Below, in pieces: positions 35,926 through 64,000 of a DNA stretch of 64,000 nt. The position numbers were made by a program, and so were the translations under genes. The notes below the pieces were generated by a model. The model worked only from the letters and a program-made list of their open reading frames with translations, was not told the origin of the DNA and ran no database searches. Within the stretch, counting starts at the first letter, position 1. Each line of letters opens with the position of its first letter. This DNA comes from Eonycteris spelaea (lineage: Eukaryota; Chordata; Mammalia; Chiroptera; Pteropodidae), in assembly GCA_003508835.1 (NCBI GenBank), contig PUFA01000057.1:8134501-8198500 (forward strand), given 5' to 3'.

Positions 35926-36839
35926 AGGACTCCACATGCCTAACTGCATTCTATTTTCCTATTTCTGTGTGCTTCTTTCTATATAGTTTCTTTATAACTA
36001 ACTGTCTTTCAATTCATTCTTTTCAATCTTGTCTAATTTTTTAACCCAGCTAATTAATTTAAATTTTAATGACGTATTTTCCCTTTTTAAAGTTTGTTCT
36101 TTTTTCATAATTACTTTTTTTCTCATGGCTTTTATTTCTCTTTATATATTTCTATTAATTGTAAACACACCTGTACAAAGGTATTATGGATTGGGATGCT
36201 ACACCCACTTTGGTCTAGATTTCAGACTTCTCACAAGAAGTTTTGTTTTGTTTTCTACCTAGAGCTATGGGTAGAGAAGGGTTCCTTGTAACTTCTTGGG
36301 CTAGTGGGTTTAATTTTTCTAGTCCCTTCATTCACTGAGAGGCCCACCCCTTCAAAGTCCAGGTTGTATGCATGGTTTTACTTTCAGTTCTCTATTTTGA
36401 ATGAGGCCAGACTATACCCATGAAATGTTAAAACTCTGGCCCACAGAATGTGTATCAGAGCTGATCACTTTCTGAGCCATTACATACAGTTATTGCCACC
36501 TCGGTGGGGGATGTCCCTTGCTTGTCCTCTTTCTTCTTGTTTTTTTCCTCCAAGCTCAGCAATTATAGTTTTATATTTTTATTTTATTCAAGATTTTTAT
36601 ACATTTGTGACATTAGCTTATGATATAATGTTTCTAATTTTGATTTCAAGTTAAAACCAGACCCAGAAATGACAATATTTATGGCTAGCTTTCACAGGAG
36701 TCTAGACATTATTAAAGTCTTTCTATCCAAAGAAACTAAAGGATATTTACAAATGTGAAAATTTATTGTATCTATTAATGCCATATCTTTGTAAGAAGCA
36801 CCTAATTTCACAGTGGATGTGGAAAACATAGTTGAGTAT

Positions 36840-37225
36840 TGCTCAGGTGGTAGTCACCCAGGTTCTGATTCCCTCCTTTGAAACAATAGTCCTTTTATTG
36901 CTTGTTAATACTTCCACAAGATTTGGAGTAAGAAAGGCGAGATACCCTTCAATGATTCTCTTCCTATGGACTGTTGTCCCCATCCAACTTGAAGGGTATG
37001 TGGTTGATTCCCTCAACTAGGAAATTTGTCTGAAATTATACATATGCCAAACCCAAAAAAGGGGGACTTTGTTTGAGACCAAGGATTTCAAATGAAAAGT
37101 TCTGGATATGGATAGTTGTGATGGTTGCACAATAATGTGAATGTATATAATGCTATTGAACTATACACTTAAAAATGATTAATATGGGAAATTTTATGTT
37201 ATGTATATTTTACCACATAAAAAAC
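36840..37225 (+). mobile_element. L1 3' end fragment
   Basis: It finishes GTGATGGTTGCACAATAATGTGAATGTATA, CTATACACTTAAAAATG and TATTTTACCACATAAAAAAC, the classic end of an L1M 3' UTR. Confidence 0.65.
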
Positions 37226-37714
37226 AGGATTTAGCCTTATTTGCAAAGTTTTGTGTTTTTGCAATGAGAATATTATGCTTTGAGAAGTTATAAAGAAGAA
37301 TGCATTATATTGTATTGCTGTGTAATTAAAAATAATTTTAAAAAATGTTGAGAAAGATTGACATTAGAGTTGGAACATGAAATTAACTCATTGCAGCTGT
37401 GCTATGTAAAGCCGTCTTAGGAAAGGCTAGTAGATCATAAAAACTTGACTGTAACTTGATTAAAGTGTTTGTTTATCTAGGAAAGAAAATGTCTATCACA
37501 AAGGGGATTGGTTGGCCCAGTGGTCATCAACAACATAGAGATATCCAGGCAAACCGTGAAGGTGTCACCCAAGCATTGCCCATCTCTGTTTTTTTTTTTT
37601 TTTTTGACTTGGCATCTCCATAATGGATGAGGGCCCTTCAGGCTTCCGGGATGGTGAGCGACTTCTTGAGGTTCACTATTTTGAATCCTGAGAATGTCAT
37701 GTTCAGTGATAATT

Positions 37715-37935
37715 TTAATGATTGCTGATATATACTGAGTGCTTAACTATGTCAGACACTGCTTTCAGCATTTTATACATGATAACTCATTTATAAAACT
37801 CTTTGAGGTATGTAAATTATCTCTAATTTACAAGTGAGGAAATGGAAGTTGTTTAGGAAATTAGCCCAAGGTCACAGCTAATGAGAGACAGAAGCTGTTC
37901 TCATCCCTGGTACTCTGATACCACATCCTGTACTC
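37715..37935. repeat. MIR SINE fragment
   Basis: CTGAGTGCTTAACTATG, TTTACAAGTGAGGAAATGGAAG and CCCAAGGTCACAGCTAAT appear in MIR order. Confidence 0.65.
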
Positions 37936-38959
37936 TTAACCATGGCCCCATGTAAGCCATCTTCTGCTAGCTGGGGTTTCCCTGTAGCTGGTCTACAAAG
38001 AGAGGGCGCATGATGGGTGGCTCTGCCTCAGCAGGAGTGGAAGCTAAACCAACTTAAAGAAATGTTTATTTACATCTACAGAGTGTGAAAAAAAATTTTT
38101 GACCAGTATTTCAAATTTTGGAGATATCATGTAAATACTAAGTTTTTCTTTCTTTGTAAAATATGAAGGTCTGCCATTCTGAGGCCATATTTCTGCAAGG
38201 CAACATCTGACTGGAGCAAGACTAGCCTGAGCTCCCCATTTCACTGCAGTCACCTAACAGTGGCCACGTAGCACATGAGAGGTAGAGAAGCGGTTCTCTT
38301 CTATCCTGTTAAGAAAGGGAAGTCAGAATCATATTTAGCCTACATGACTTGTTTGTTAACTGTGGGCTACAAAAATGTCTGGATGCCCCACTGTTGACTT
38401 TCTCTTTGTAAATGAATAAACTGACATTTTGTACTTGTTCTTTTAGTTTCTGTGAGCCTGGACAATGTAGGGCCATTTCCCTGAGCTGGGTTTGCTTTGA
38501 GCATGCTGATGAAAGCCCTTCGTAAGCCAGCAAAGTTGAGGGTGGTGTGAATTCACCAAGACAGAGTCCACTGGATGAGATTCCTGGCTGCCATCAACCA
38601 CCTTTGTAAGTCCCCTGTATTATTCTGTTGTACCTTGTACCTTAACTTCTGAAGGTTTATGGTTAAAAGCAGATGAATTGCAGTTAATCTGAACACCAAT
38701 GGACAGTGAGGACAGAGGTACTTCTTATCCACAGAGCCAGCCTACATATCACTTAAAACAGATTGGAGTGGCAGGGCCTGGGCTGGAAGGGAATGCCTAA
38801 AGTTCTGTTTCTGACCAAAAGTGTATTCTGAGTCAGCTCACCTCACCTTGTGGGCCTCAGTTTTCTCATCTGATGGAGGAGCTCAGTCTAGTGATGTGTC
38901 AGGCTCCTGTGGTCTCAAGTTTTTTGGTACTTTGGCAAAATTAAAATTATATAAGGATA

Positions 38960-39180
38960 TATCTCAACAATAACAACAAGAAGCCAAAAGTTATGTTGTG
39001 TTTTGAAAGAAACTGCTATACTGTATAATTCCATTTATATGATGTTCAAAAATTGGCAAAGATCGTCTATGAGATAGAAGTCAGAATAGTGGTTACTTTT
39101 GGAGGGGAAAATTGACCTAGGGGGAGTGGTACTAGGAGGCAGCCTTCCAGAGTGTTAGAAATATTTCATATTGTTCTTAG
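38960..39180 (+). mobile_element. L1 3' fragment
   Basis: ATTCCATTTATATGATGTTC and AGTGGTTACTTTTGGAGGGG match the L1M 3' UTR pattern. Confidence 0.5.
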
Positions 39181-39239
39181 AGTCAGAAATACCTAGGTGA
39201 AATATTAATTTGCCTATTTTTGAGCTCACTGGCTAGTAC

Positions 39240-39350
39240 ATAATATATTTTTCCCTAGAAAAAGGGGAAGGAGAATAGAGGGGAGGGAGGGAAAGATGGA
39301 GGGAGGAAAGAAGGAAAGGAAAGAGAGAGATAAGAGACTGAGACATTGAG
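39240..39350. repeat. Purine-rich (GA) tract
   Basis: About 110 bases of nearly pure A/G on the plus strand (GGGGAGGGAGGGAAAGATGG and similar), low complexity. Confidence 0.8.
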
Positions 39351-39718
39351 AGACAGATTGAATCATTTTGTGGCCTACTGTTCCTGTTAACAACACTCCC
39401 CAAAGTGACTTTCTGAAACATTAACTCTACCCTGTCTCTGTCATTAGAGATTCTCTTCAGAAAGGGAATGGGAAAGGCTGATTATACAAAGAAAGCAGGT
39501 ACTTTCTTATGGAACTTCTCAAAAACTTTAATGGACACGATAGCTCTTAGAATGCCATCGCAAGCAGTGGTTCCTACACTTATTTGACCAGAAACATTTT
39601 TGTCACAAAATATCTCTTAGACTGCGGCCTTAACACTATATGTATTTATTCATTTTAGGCGAGGCAACCCTTGGTTGACCTCACATATTGTAGGAACCTT
39701 GTCGGCTTACAGTCCCTT

Positions 39719-39845
39719 ATTTTTTATTTTTTTTATGCCTTGTCTTCCTAGGTGGTCTCCCATCCAAGTACTAACCAGGCCCAACCCTGCTTAGCTTCCA
39801 AGATCAGATGGGATTGGGCTTGTTCAGGGTGGCATGGCTGTAGAC
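39719..39845 (-). repeat. 5S rRNA-derived SINE, copy A
   Basis: On the minus strand it starts at 39845 GTCTACAGCCATGCCACCC, keeps the box-A-like GAAGCTAAGCAGGG and GGATGGGAGACCACC of 5S rRNA, then drops the 3' end of 5S and runs GGCAT into an A-rich tail (T-rich at 39719-39736). It shares ATGCCA, GAACAAGCCC and CTAGGAAGAC with copy B, where 5S has ATACCA, GAACGCGCCC and CTGGGAATAC. Confidence 0.82.
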
Positions 39846-40030
39846 TGGGGAACTCTATTTGGAACATGGGCAGCAACTGTCAGTATTTCCTCTGTAACTC
39901 TTAACCACATGCCTTGGTGCTCAGTTAAATACAAGAGGACCCTGAATCAGTAAATTCCTTTCAATGTTTTTTAATCCTATTGTTAGAATACTTTTAAGTA
40001 GCATGTTGGAAACAAAGAATGCAGTTGCAG

Positions 40031-40167
40031 GTCTACGGCCATGCCACCCTGAACAAGCCCGATCCTGTCTGATCTCGGAAGCTAAGCAGGATCAGGCCTG
40101 GTTAGTATTTGGATGGGAGACCATCTAGGAAGACCAGGTGCTGTAGGCATAAAAAAAAAAAAAAAAA
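40031..40167 (+). repeat. 5S rRNA-derived SINE, copy B, with target-site duplication
   Basis: Full 5S-like body (GTCTACGGCCATGCCACCC to GTGCTGTAGGCAT) followed by A17. It is flanked by GAATGCAGTTGCAG (40017-40030) and GAATACAGTTGCAG (40169-40182), a 14-bp duplication with one mismatch, the mark of L1-driven retroposition. It is not a functional 5S gene: no T-run terminator, and it has a poly-A tail. Confidence 0.88.
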
Positions 40168-40427
40168 GGAATACAGTTGCAGAAATTTATAGACAGGCCA
40201 ATTCTCAGAAATATCATTCTCTTGGAGAGAAACATGTCAGCTAGTTTGTGGTGACAGTTATCATAGTCTAACCCCAGGGGAAAATGTGTAACACCAACAC
40301 TTTAATACCATGTTCACTTTGACATAAATTGAATTAATGTCCAATTTTGTAAGTACTGTAACTGGACTGGCTTGTCATCTCAGATTAACAGTGGACTGTT
40401 TTCTCTCTCTTTAGGACAGGATAAAAA

Positions 40428-57651
<17,224 letters not shown>

Positions 57652-58039
57652 GTAAGGTTGGAGCAGTGCCTTTTAGTACCTTATAAAGAGTTTTTAAATG
57701 GCCAGTTCTTACTGTAATTGGTTATAGCTCAGATTAAATGGTTTTCTAATACCCATAAGCATTACTTATTTTGGAGATGTGTAGAGTTCCCCTTGATGAC
57801 ATAATTTGTGGGACTAAGTAACTGATGAAACTTATTTGGTACTATGTGGCTGGGAAAGTTGTGCATTTACTATTTAGAGGTTTCTGAAAACACACAGTCT
57901 TTAGTCCCACATTGAGTGAACTAACTTTCAAACAAAACCAACTTAAAAATGAATTTGCCTATTTAGTTTTCCTAGCAAAGCCTACCTATTTTCTGACATT
58001 CAGTGGATGAGGATTCTATTAACCCCAAAGAGGAGTTTT

Positions 58040-58600
58040 CAAGTTGAAGGTCACTACCATCAGTGGCCCACATGACATGCCCTGAAGTTGAGCAGTCTTA
58101 AGGAGGTGGCTATGACATTATATTTATCAAAGATCTCCACAATACTGTCTTCCATCTGGCGAGCTCTCCTACAGTGTGACCTTGCCACGATTCTCATCAA
58201 TAGAGTCTGTATCCCCTCTTTATTATGGTGGATTGTGACTTTTTTAGCCCACACAGCATGGTAGAAGGGACGCTTTGTGATTTGTGAGGTGAGAAAGCTC
58301 TGCCTGGTTCTCTTGGGACTCTTTGCTCCGGAGAAAATGAGGGAAGAAGTCTGACTGCCCTGAGACCACCATGCTGGAGAGACTCCATGTTGGCACTGGG
58401 GGTGACAGCCCCAGTGAGATTTCTGCCGACAGCACTGACTGACAGCCATGTAGGTAAACCATTGTGGATGTCCAACCAAGGAAAGATCCCCTATATCTGC
58501 AGCTCAGCCAACACCAGACTGCAGCCACATAAGAGACCAGGACTACCCAGCTAAGTCCCCCAGATTTTTGCCTCACAAAGTTGTAAGCAAAATAGAATGG
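58040..58600 (+). mobile_element. MLT1-like LTR fragment
   Basis: CCACCATGCTGGAGAGACTCC, GACAGCCATGTAGGTAAACC and GATTTTTGCCTCACAAAG-type blocks resemble the 3' half of MLT1 LTRs. No coding retroviral sequence is attached. Confidence 0.45.
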
Positions 58601-58809
58601 CTATTTTGAAATAAAAATGTATATGAAATCATTTCACAGGAGTAGTTGCTTGGCCTTTTCAGTGAAGAATAAATTGTACAATTTATTCTTAGGTCAACTA
58701 TTGCTGTATTTGATGAGTGCTGGATTTCTTTAGAAAGTACTGAATTTAAATTTATGAGATATGAGATATGTAGTATTAGGGAATAATTGTTAAGAATTTG
58801 TAGTAATGA

Positions 58810-59010
58810 CATCAGGTAGATGTAGATTCTAATCTTGGTTCTGCTACTAACCAGATGGATTAACTTAAAAAAGGAACTGGCATCTGCAGGCCTCAGTTTC
58901 CTCTCTGTTAGTGGCTATAAGCATAGTGTTGACTGCAGGGGATTGTTGCAATGATTGGATGAGTTGATGCAAGTCAAGTCTTAACACACTTCCAATAACA
59001 TGTAAGTGCC
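58810..59010. repeat. MIR SINE fragment
   Basis: GGTTCTGCTACTAACCAG, GGCCTCAGTTTCCTCTCTG and TTGCAATGATTGGATGAG follow MIR order. Confidence 0.65.
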
Positions 59011-59049
59011 AAAGAAATTAAATCTTCTCTTTCCCCCTTCTCCCTTCCC

Positions 59050-59515
59050 TCTCCTTCTCCCCCCACCCCTCAAAAAGTCTAAATGTCTGTAAACAAGTAA
59101 ATGTTTACATTTACAAACTGTGGCATATGCATACAATGGATACTACTCAGCAGTGAAATTGAATGAAGTATTTATTACAGAATAGCATGGGTCAATCTTA
59201 GGAAATGTATGCCAAGTGAAAGAAGACAGACATAGAAACAAAGGCCATATACTGTTGATCCAACTTTTATGATGTATAAAACAGATAAGATTAATTTGTA
59301 GAGATAGAAATCAGATTAGTGGTTGCCTCTGGTAGAGGGAAGAGTGAGAGTGGGAGGGACATGGTGGAATTCTGGGGTAATGACAATGTTCTGTATATTG
59401 ATTGGGATGTATACAGTTCACAAAACTCATCAAACTGTATTCTAAATATCTATGTATTTTAGTATATGGTATTATACATATTAGTGATAGTATTATTTTT
59501 TAACAATAAAAATAA
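59050..59515 (+). mobile_element. L1 3' end fragment
   Basis: TACTACTCAGCAGTGAAATTG, AAGACAGACATAGAAACAAAGG and GTGAGAGTGGGAGGGACATGG match the L1M 3' UTR in sense. Confidence 0.65.
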
Positions 59516-60334
59516 TTTAAAAGAAAAAAGTCTTCACAGAGAAAGTAGCCTCTGAATCTGGTCAGGAAGGATGAATCAGAGAGGCAGAATGAGCAAAGGA
59601 ATAGACGCAGGAAAGCACCTGAAATGTCTATCAGCAGGCAGGTAGTCAGGTGCAGCTGCTGTTCAAGGTATGGGGAAGAAGAGTTGATCCTGAATAGCAA
59701 AGGAAGAACTGTGATGAGAAGGCTTTAATCTTGGAGCCAGCAGGGAGCACTGAAGAAGAAAGGCATGACATGGGCTGTGTTAAAAGGTAACTGGTTTTCG
59801 TGTGTTCAGTGGATTATAGGGGAGGAACACAGAACAGTCCCATCAGGAAATTATATCAGCTGGAATTTAGGCAGTGACAAGTCCAAGAGACCCATGTGGG
59901 GGAATGGATCAGGGAAAATGCATAGATGCAAAGTAATGTTTGAGAGAGAAAGTGCAATTTGGATGAAGGAGTTAAAGGATAAAAATGAGTTAGTGGTGAC
60001 TCAGGGTTTTTGGGAGATGATGGATTCATTAGCTGAAAGTAGAAATACTAGCATTAAATATATAGGAAAGAGTTGGAAACACAGGTCCTTTCATTAGTGA
60101 CAACATGAGAATAAAGGAGATTGTCTAGTTGAGCAGGAGATTTTAAACTGAAAAAGCATAGAACTAGAGCAGAATACTGAAAGATGAAAATGACCTGTTA
60201 ATGATAATAGGAAAGAAAATTGGAAGAGAGGGAAAAGACTTGGCAGAAGTCCAAGATTCTTAAAGTGGCTAACAATGCCTGGAAATCAAATAATTTGAGT
60301 ACAAAAACAAGAGATAGTTGGATTTGGAAATTTA

Positions 60335-60600
60335 AAAAAACACTGATGAAATGAATACAACTGATGAACGTGTAGCCAAACTAACCAAGAAAAAAAAAGA
60401 AGACAAATCAATATGAAAGAGGTGATAACACTACAGATCCTACAGACATTAAAAGGATAGGGGAATACTATAACTCTATAAAGTCAACTATTTAGATAAA
60501 ATGGACCAAATTCTTGAAAAATGCAAGCTACCAAACTCATTTAAAAAATTAATAACTTTAATAATCCTATATCTATTAAAGAAAGGTCAGCTGAACTTTG
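60335..60600 (+). mobile_element. L1 ORF2 fragment, sense
   Basis: GTGTAGCCAAACTAACCAAG and GGACCAAATTCTTGAAAAATGC are ORF2 blocks. The preceding 59550-60330 may be an antisense L2 but is too diverged to be sure. Confidence 0.55.
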
Positions 60601-61699
60601 GGTGAGAGGGAGAGTGGCTGCCTGCTCTGACTATCCTATCCTCCAGACTCCAGCCCTAATCCCACCAATCTTGATTTGCTTCTCCTTTTCTTCTCTTGTT
60701 CTCATGGCTCTGAACTCTTCCTTCTCAAAGATCCGGGCCTCCGGTTTCTTCTAAGCTCATCCCTTTGGCTCCTCTATGCTAGTCTTGGCCATTCAGTCAC
60801 CAGTGCCCTTCTGCTGGCCACTTAGTTTGGGGTCTGGTCTTGTCCCTCCTTGAAGATTAAAGTTGGATATTGGTAATCAAATTTTAGTGAGCTGAATAAA
60901 TAAGAAGTAAGGAAGTTAAGGCAAGGTAATACTACCCTTTAGAGATGTTTAGTGATGAAGGAAAGCAAAGAGAGGGAGACAGATGTTGAACATTATGCAA
61001 ACAATGGAAAGCAATTCCATTTTTACTCTTCATAGAGAGCGTTTACTTTGCATTCTGAGATCCAGACAGCATGTGTCTAAAAAAAGATTATCAAGGAGTA
61101 GAATAAGTAGAATAAGTTCAGATACAGAATATTCACTTACTTTAGAACAAAAAAAGTTCCTCATAGAAAATTATTTTTCTTTACTTTCTTCTTATTCATA
61201 GCTAAATACTCACATTATAATTCTCTCTTTATAAAACTCTTTTGATCATGATACTAATAGAAGCTAAACATATTCTGAAGGAAAGGAATTTAATTGATTC
61301 TCTCACACCTTTCAAATCTTCTTCCTGATTTATGAAATTTCTCTTGTTAGTATCAGTACAGGTAAATAAACCCTCCAGCCCTTCAGGAAATTAATTCTTT
61401 AAAGAAGTTTTGTTGAAAAAGTATTCATGAGTTGGCAGTTTATTTTTTTTTATGTTTTGAGAAATTTCCATAAATGAATTGTTCAGGATTTTCTAAGTAA
61501 TCTAACAATTGCTGTACTGTAGTCTTCATTTCATTTAAAAATCTCTCATTTTTTTCTGCCATTTGCTAACTAATTTGAGGGATAGTTTATTTAATAAAAT
61601 GAATTATATTTTCAAATCAGAAAAAAATTTAAAGTAAAAATTACTTTTATTCTATATGAGTACATAACTATACACGTGCAAATATATGTCTGTATTCTT

Positions 61700-62210
61700 T
61701 TTCTTTATATAGTCATGGCCATTTTTAAAATTGTATATTTCACTTAATATAGCAGCTCATCATCTTCCAGATTAATTTTATCCTTTTTAGTAGCTGCATG
61801 GTATATCATCATGTGGCTTTAATATAATTCATTTGATTATTCCTTATTTATGGAAATTTGTCCTCATTTTTTTCTACAATAAATAATACTGTGGCAAACA
61901 GCCTTATACATATATCTTCAAGTATGCATGCTATTTTTTTTGGTAGTATAGATATCTAGGAGTGAAATTTCTGGGTAAGAATGCATTAAATACAAAGATT
62001 TGAAAATTGTCACTAAATAATTATCCAACCAGAATAATCATGTCAATTTATATCCAATCAATCAAGTCTTGTTTTCTTACACCCTCACCAGTGCTTGATG
62101 TTTTCAGTTATTAAAAACTGTTTCCAATCAGTTAGGTCAAAACAGTATTTTGTTTTAATTTGCATTTATCTAAATATTTGTGGGTTTGAGTGCCATTTTA
62201 CAGGTTCCGC
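61700..62210 (-). mobile_element. Antisense L1 3' fragment
   Basis: AGTAGCTGCATGGTATATCATC, AATAAATAATACTGTGGCAAAC and TTTGTTTTAATTTGCATTTATC read as the reverse complement of an L1M 3' region. Confidence 0.6.
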
Positions 62211-62212
62211 TT

Positions 62213-62712
62213 TTTTTTATAGTGAAAAACTTTTTATATTTAGAATTAGCCAGCTGGACTCAGTTTAGATGATCCCAATTTTGTTGGCAACATCCAAAGC
62301 ATCATAGTCAGGAGCCAGCTGAACATATGCCTTCTTCTCTCCATCAGGCCTGATCAGGGTGTTGACTTGGGCCACGTCAGTGTCATACAGCTTCTTCACA
62401 GCCTGTTTGATCTGGTGCTTATTGGCCTTGACATCCACAATGAACACAAGTGTATTGTTGTCTTCTATCTTCCTCATGGCTAACTCAGTAGTCAGGGGAA
62501 ACTTGATGATAGTAGCATAGTGGTTAAGATTGTTTCTCCAGGGGGTGCTTTTCTGAGGATATTTGGGTTGCCTTCAGAGCCATAGTGTCTTGGGCTGTTG
62601 GAAGGTGGCTGAGGAAGCCTTTCAGCACTACTTTTTTTTTTGCCTTCAAAGCCTTTGCTTTGGCTTCGATTTTGGGAGGAACAGGGGCTTCCTTCTTCAC
62701 TTTCAGTGCGAA
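62213..62712 (-). pseudogene. RPL23A: RPL23A processed pseudogene
   Basis: On the minus strand, 62477-62265 encodes the C-terminal 70 residues of ribosomal protein uL23 almost unchanged ([20 protein letters not shown] through [17 protein letters not shown]-type stop). The upstream half (62712-62478) is recognisable ([14 protein letters not shown]) but has lost the start codon and carries indels and stops. No introns; the 3' UTR runs into an A-rich tail at 62213-62220. Inserted in a CFAP61 intron, opposite strand. Confidence 0.93.
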
Positions 62713-63155
62713 GTACAGGTTTCAGTTTAAATGAATAAAATAGTTGAACTTAGAATGATGGCCAGTACAGAAATTATCCAGATAGCTAATTAAACATGAA
62801 TGTGCAAAGTAGAGTATTCTTTGGGAAAGAATAGAGGGGAATGGGTTACAGGTGAGGGAGGCACATTTCTAAACCTTTTTTTACTTACTTCATCAGGGAC
62901 AGTCAGATGGAAGAGCTGTATGGGGCAAGGTATGGGCAAAGGGGCAGAGTTTCCATGCTCTTTCCAGGTACACTACTCTCCCCAAATTTCCATGTATTCA
63001 CCAACCAGGAGGCTTCATATTTTCTTAAAGTGTAGGTATTATACTAGATTTGGATCCTGAGGATTGTCATTTTCTTGAGGAATTTTAAAGTTTAAGTACT
63101 TTCAATTTAGATATTCAGTAAGACATTATGTAATAGAAAATTACATATATCCTAT

Positions 63156-63156
63156 C

Positions 63157-63209
<53 letters not shown>

Positions 63210-63235
63210 ATCTATCTATCTATCTATCTATCTAT
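63156..63235. repeat. (CTAT)n tetranucleotide microsatellite
   Basis: About 19 CTAT units with one CTATCATC interruption; such tracts are usually length-variable. Confidence 0.95.
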
Positions 63236-64000
63236 ATTTAAAACTGAAAATGACATGTATAGAGGCAGCCTATGTAAAGATCACCTATTTCATTTTTTAG
63301 TAAGGTGACATCTTTGCTAATCTCACCTATGCCCCTTTGTCATTCAGGATGCTAGTAACTCTGTGGTAACTAGTGGTTATGAGTTGGTCTCCTTCTTTCA
63401 CCTTACCCACTCCTTTCTTCCTCTACCCTTGAAAACTTCAGTGTTATGGACTGTAAACTTCAAGCAGATAAGGCCTACATGGCCTGAACTAAACCTTCCC
63501 AATTCCTTACCCTGAGGTCCTTCTTACTGAGCCTCTGATTGTGAAATGTTCTGCTTGCCCAGCCCACAGAAAATCTGCAAGAAGCAAATTGCTATAAGAA
63601 TAGTCCTGGTGACAAAAAGATGACAGTGGGTACTTGGTAGTGAGGAAATGACATTTATAAAAAGACAATTTAGTGTATAGTAGTGAATTAATGAGGAAAT
63701 TGTGACATTATGATAGTTGATGCTTTTGCTTGCAAAAGGTAGAGAAATGTGACATATTTTAAGAAGCCCTCTGTGCAAAATGTTTAAATTCAAGTTGTAA
63801 TACCTGCAGGTATAGAATTTCAGGTATCTGAAAAATACACTTTGTGGACTATCTCCCTTTTTAACAATGTAGGAAAAAGAAGACATTTCGAAATATCAGA
63901 TGGGCGTGGCCATGCATCCTCTTAGGCTGCCTCATTTTCTTATTTCCCCCACATTTATTTTTCGATATGTTTCATTAATAGCTACTTGCACAGATAATGA

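Larger units (their letters stand above)
31441..40414 (+). other. CFAP61: CFAP61 5' intron, rich in repeats
   Basis: No coding exon is recognised. The interval holds antisense L1 pieces, an internally deleted L1, a MIR, L1 3' ends and two 5S-derived SINEs, listed separately. A poly-T run at 37568-37586 has no recognisable SINE body beside it. Confidence 0.6.
57652..64000 (+). other. CFAP61: CFAP61 intron running to the right edge
   Basis: No next coding exon is found. It holds an MLT1-like LTR, MIR, L1 and L2 fragments, an RPL23A pseudogene and a tetranucleotide repeat. The last 700 bases show nothing recognisable. Confidence 0.6.

Noticed and set aside
37568..37586. Poly-T run as the tail of a third SINE
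   Set aside because: No 5S-like or tRNA-like body and no target duplication is visible beside it.
40031..40151. A functional 5S rRNA gene
   Set aside because: It carries substitutions shared with a second copy, a poly-A tail and a target duplication; these mark a retroposed SINE.
62265..62477. A live short ribosomal-protein gene
   Set aside because: It is the 3' half of an intronless RPL23A retrocopy whose upstream half is frameshifted and lacks the start codon.
63156..63235. Tandem array as a CRISPR-like structure
   Set aside because: It is a plain CTAT microsatellite with no spacers, in a mammalian intron.

Overview
The window is mammalian nuclear DNA: split genes with GT-AG introns, MIR and L2 fossils, old L1, MLT1-type LTRs and DNA-transposon relics, and one CpG-rich promoter. 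It carries the conserved cluster NAA20 - CRNKL1 - CFAP61 (human chromosome 20p11 order, from memory). No Alu, rodent B1, carnivore tRNA-Lys SINE, ruminant SINE or horse ERE is visible. Two 5S-rRNA-derived SINE copies that share the same departures from 5S are present. Such SINEs are known in fruit bats (Pteropodidae) and springhare, so a pteropodid bat is my best guess (about 0.45, inference).

Layout. 1-4016: intron 1 of NAA20 (+), filled by antisense L1 and an internally deleted L1. 4017-13430: NAA20 exons 2-6, catalytic subunit of the NatB N-terminal acetyltransferase; exon 1 lies left of the window. About 13.9-16.1 kb: tail-to-tail gap. 16157-30936: all 14 coding exons of CRNKL1 (-), a HAT-repeat spliceosome scaffold of the PRP19-associated machinery. 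The exons sum to 685 codons plus 2 nt excluding the stop, which becomes 687 residues if two missing bases are allowed for. 30.9-31.4 kb: CpG-rich divergent promoter. 40428-57651: the first five coding exons of CFAP61 (+), a ciliary axoneme protein; the gene continues past the right edge. Its introns hold most of the transposon fossils.

Most notable. (1) Two minor-spliceosome (U12-type) introns in neighbouring genes: a GT-AG intron in NAA20 with perfect donor and branch motifs, and an AT-AC intron in CRNKL1, itself a splicing factor. (2) A candidate 83-nt poison exon in CRNKL1 and a candidate alternative last exon in NAA20. (3) Small frameshift deletions in otherwise intact essential genes (1 nt in NAA20 exon 5, 2 nt in CRNKL1 exon 14), most easily read as assembly indels. 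(4) A 36-nt tailless U6 snRNA retrocopy with a perfect 14-bp target duplication. (5) A piggyBac relic with both inverted ends and TTAA sites. (6) Two internally deleted L1s sharing one deletion junction, which implies a spreading non-autonomous master. (7) A 123-bp segment copied across a CFAP61 exon.

Limits: repeat families were named by eye, so names and edges are approximate. Gene calls rest on exon-by-exon agreement with the human proteins as I remember them.
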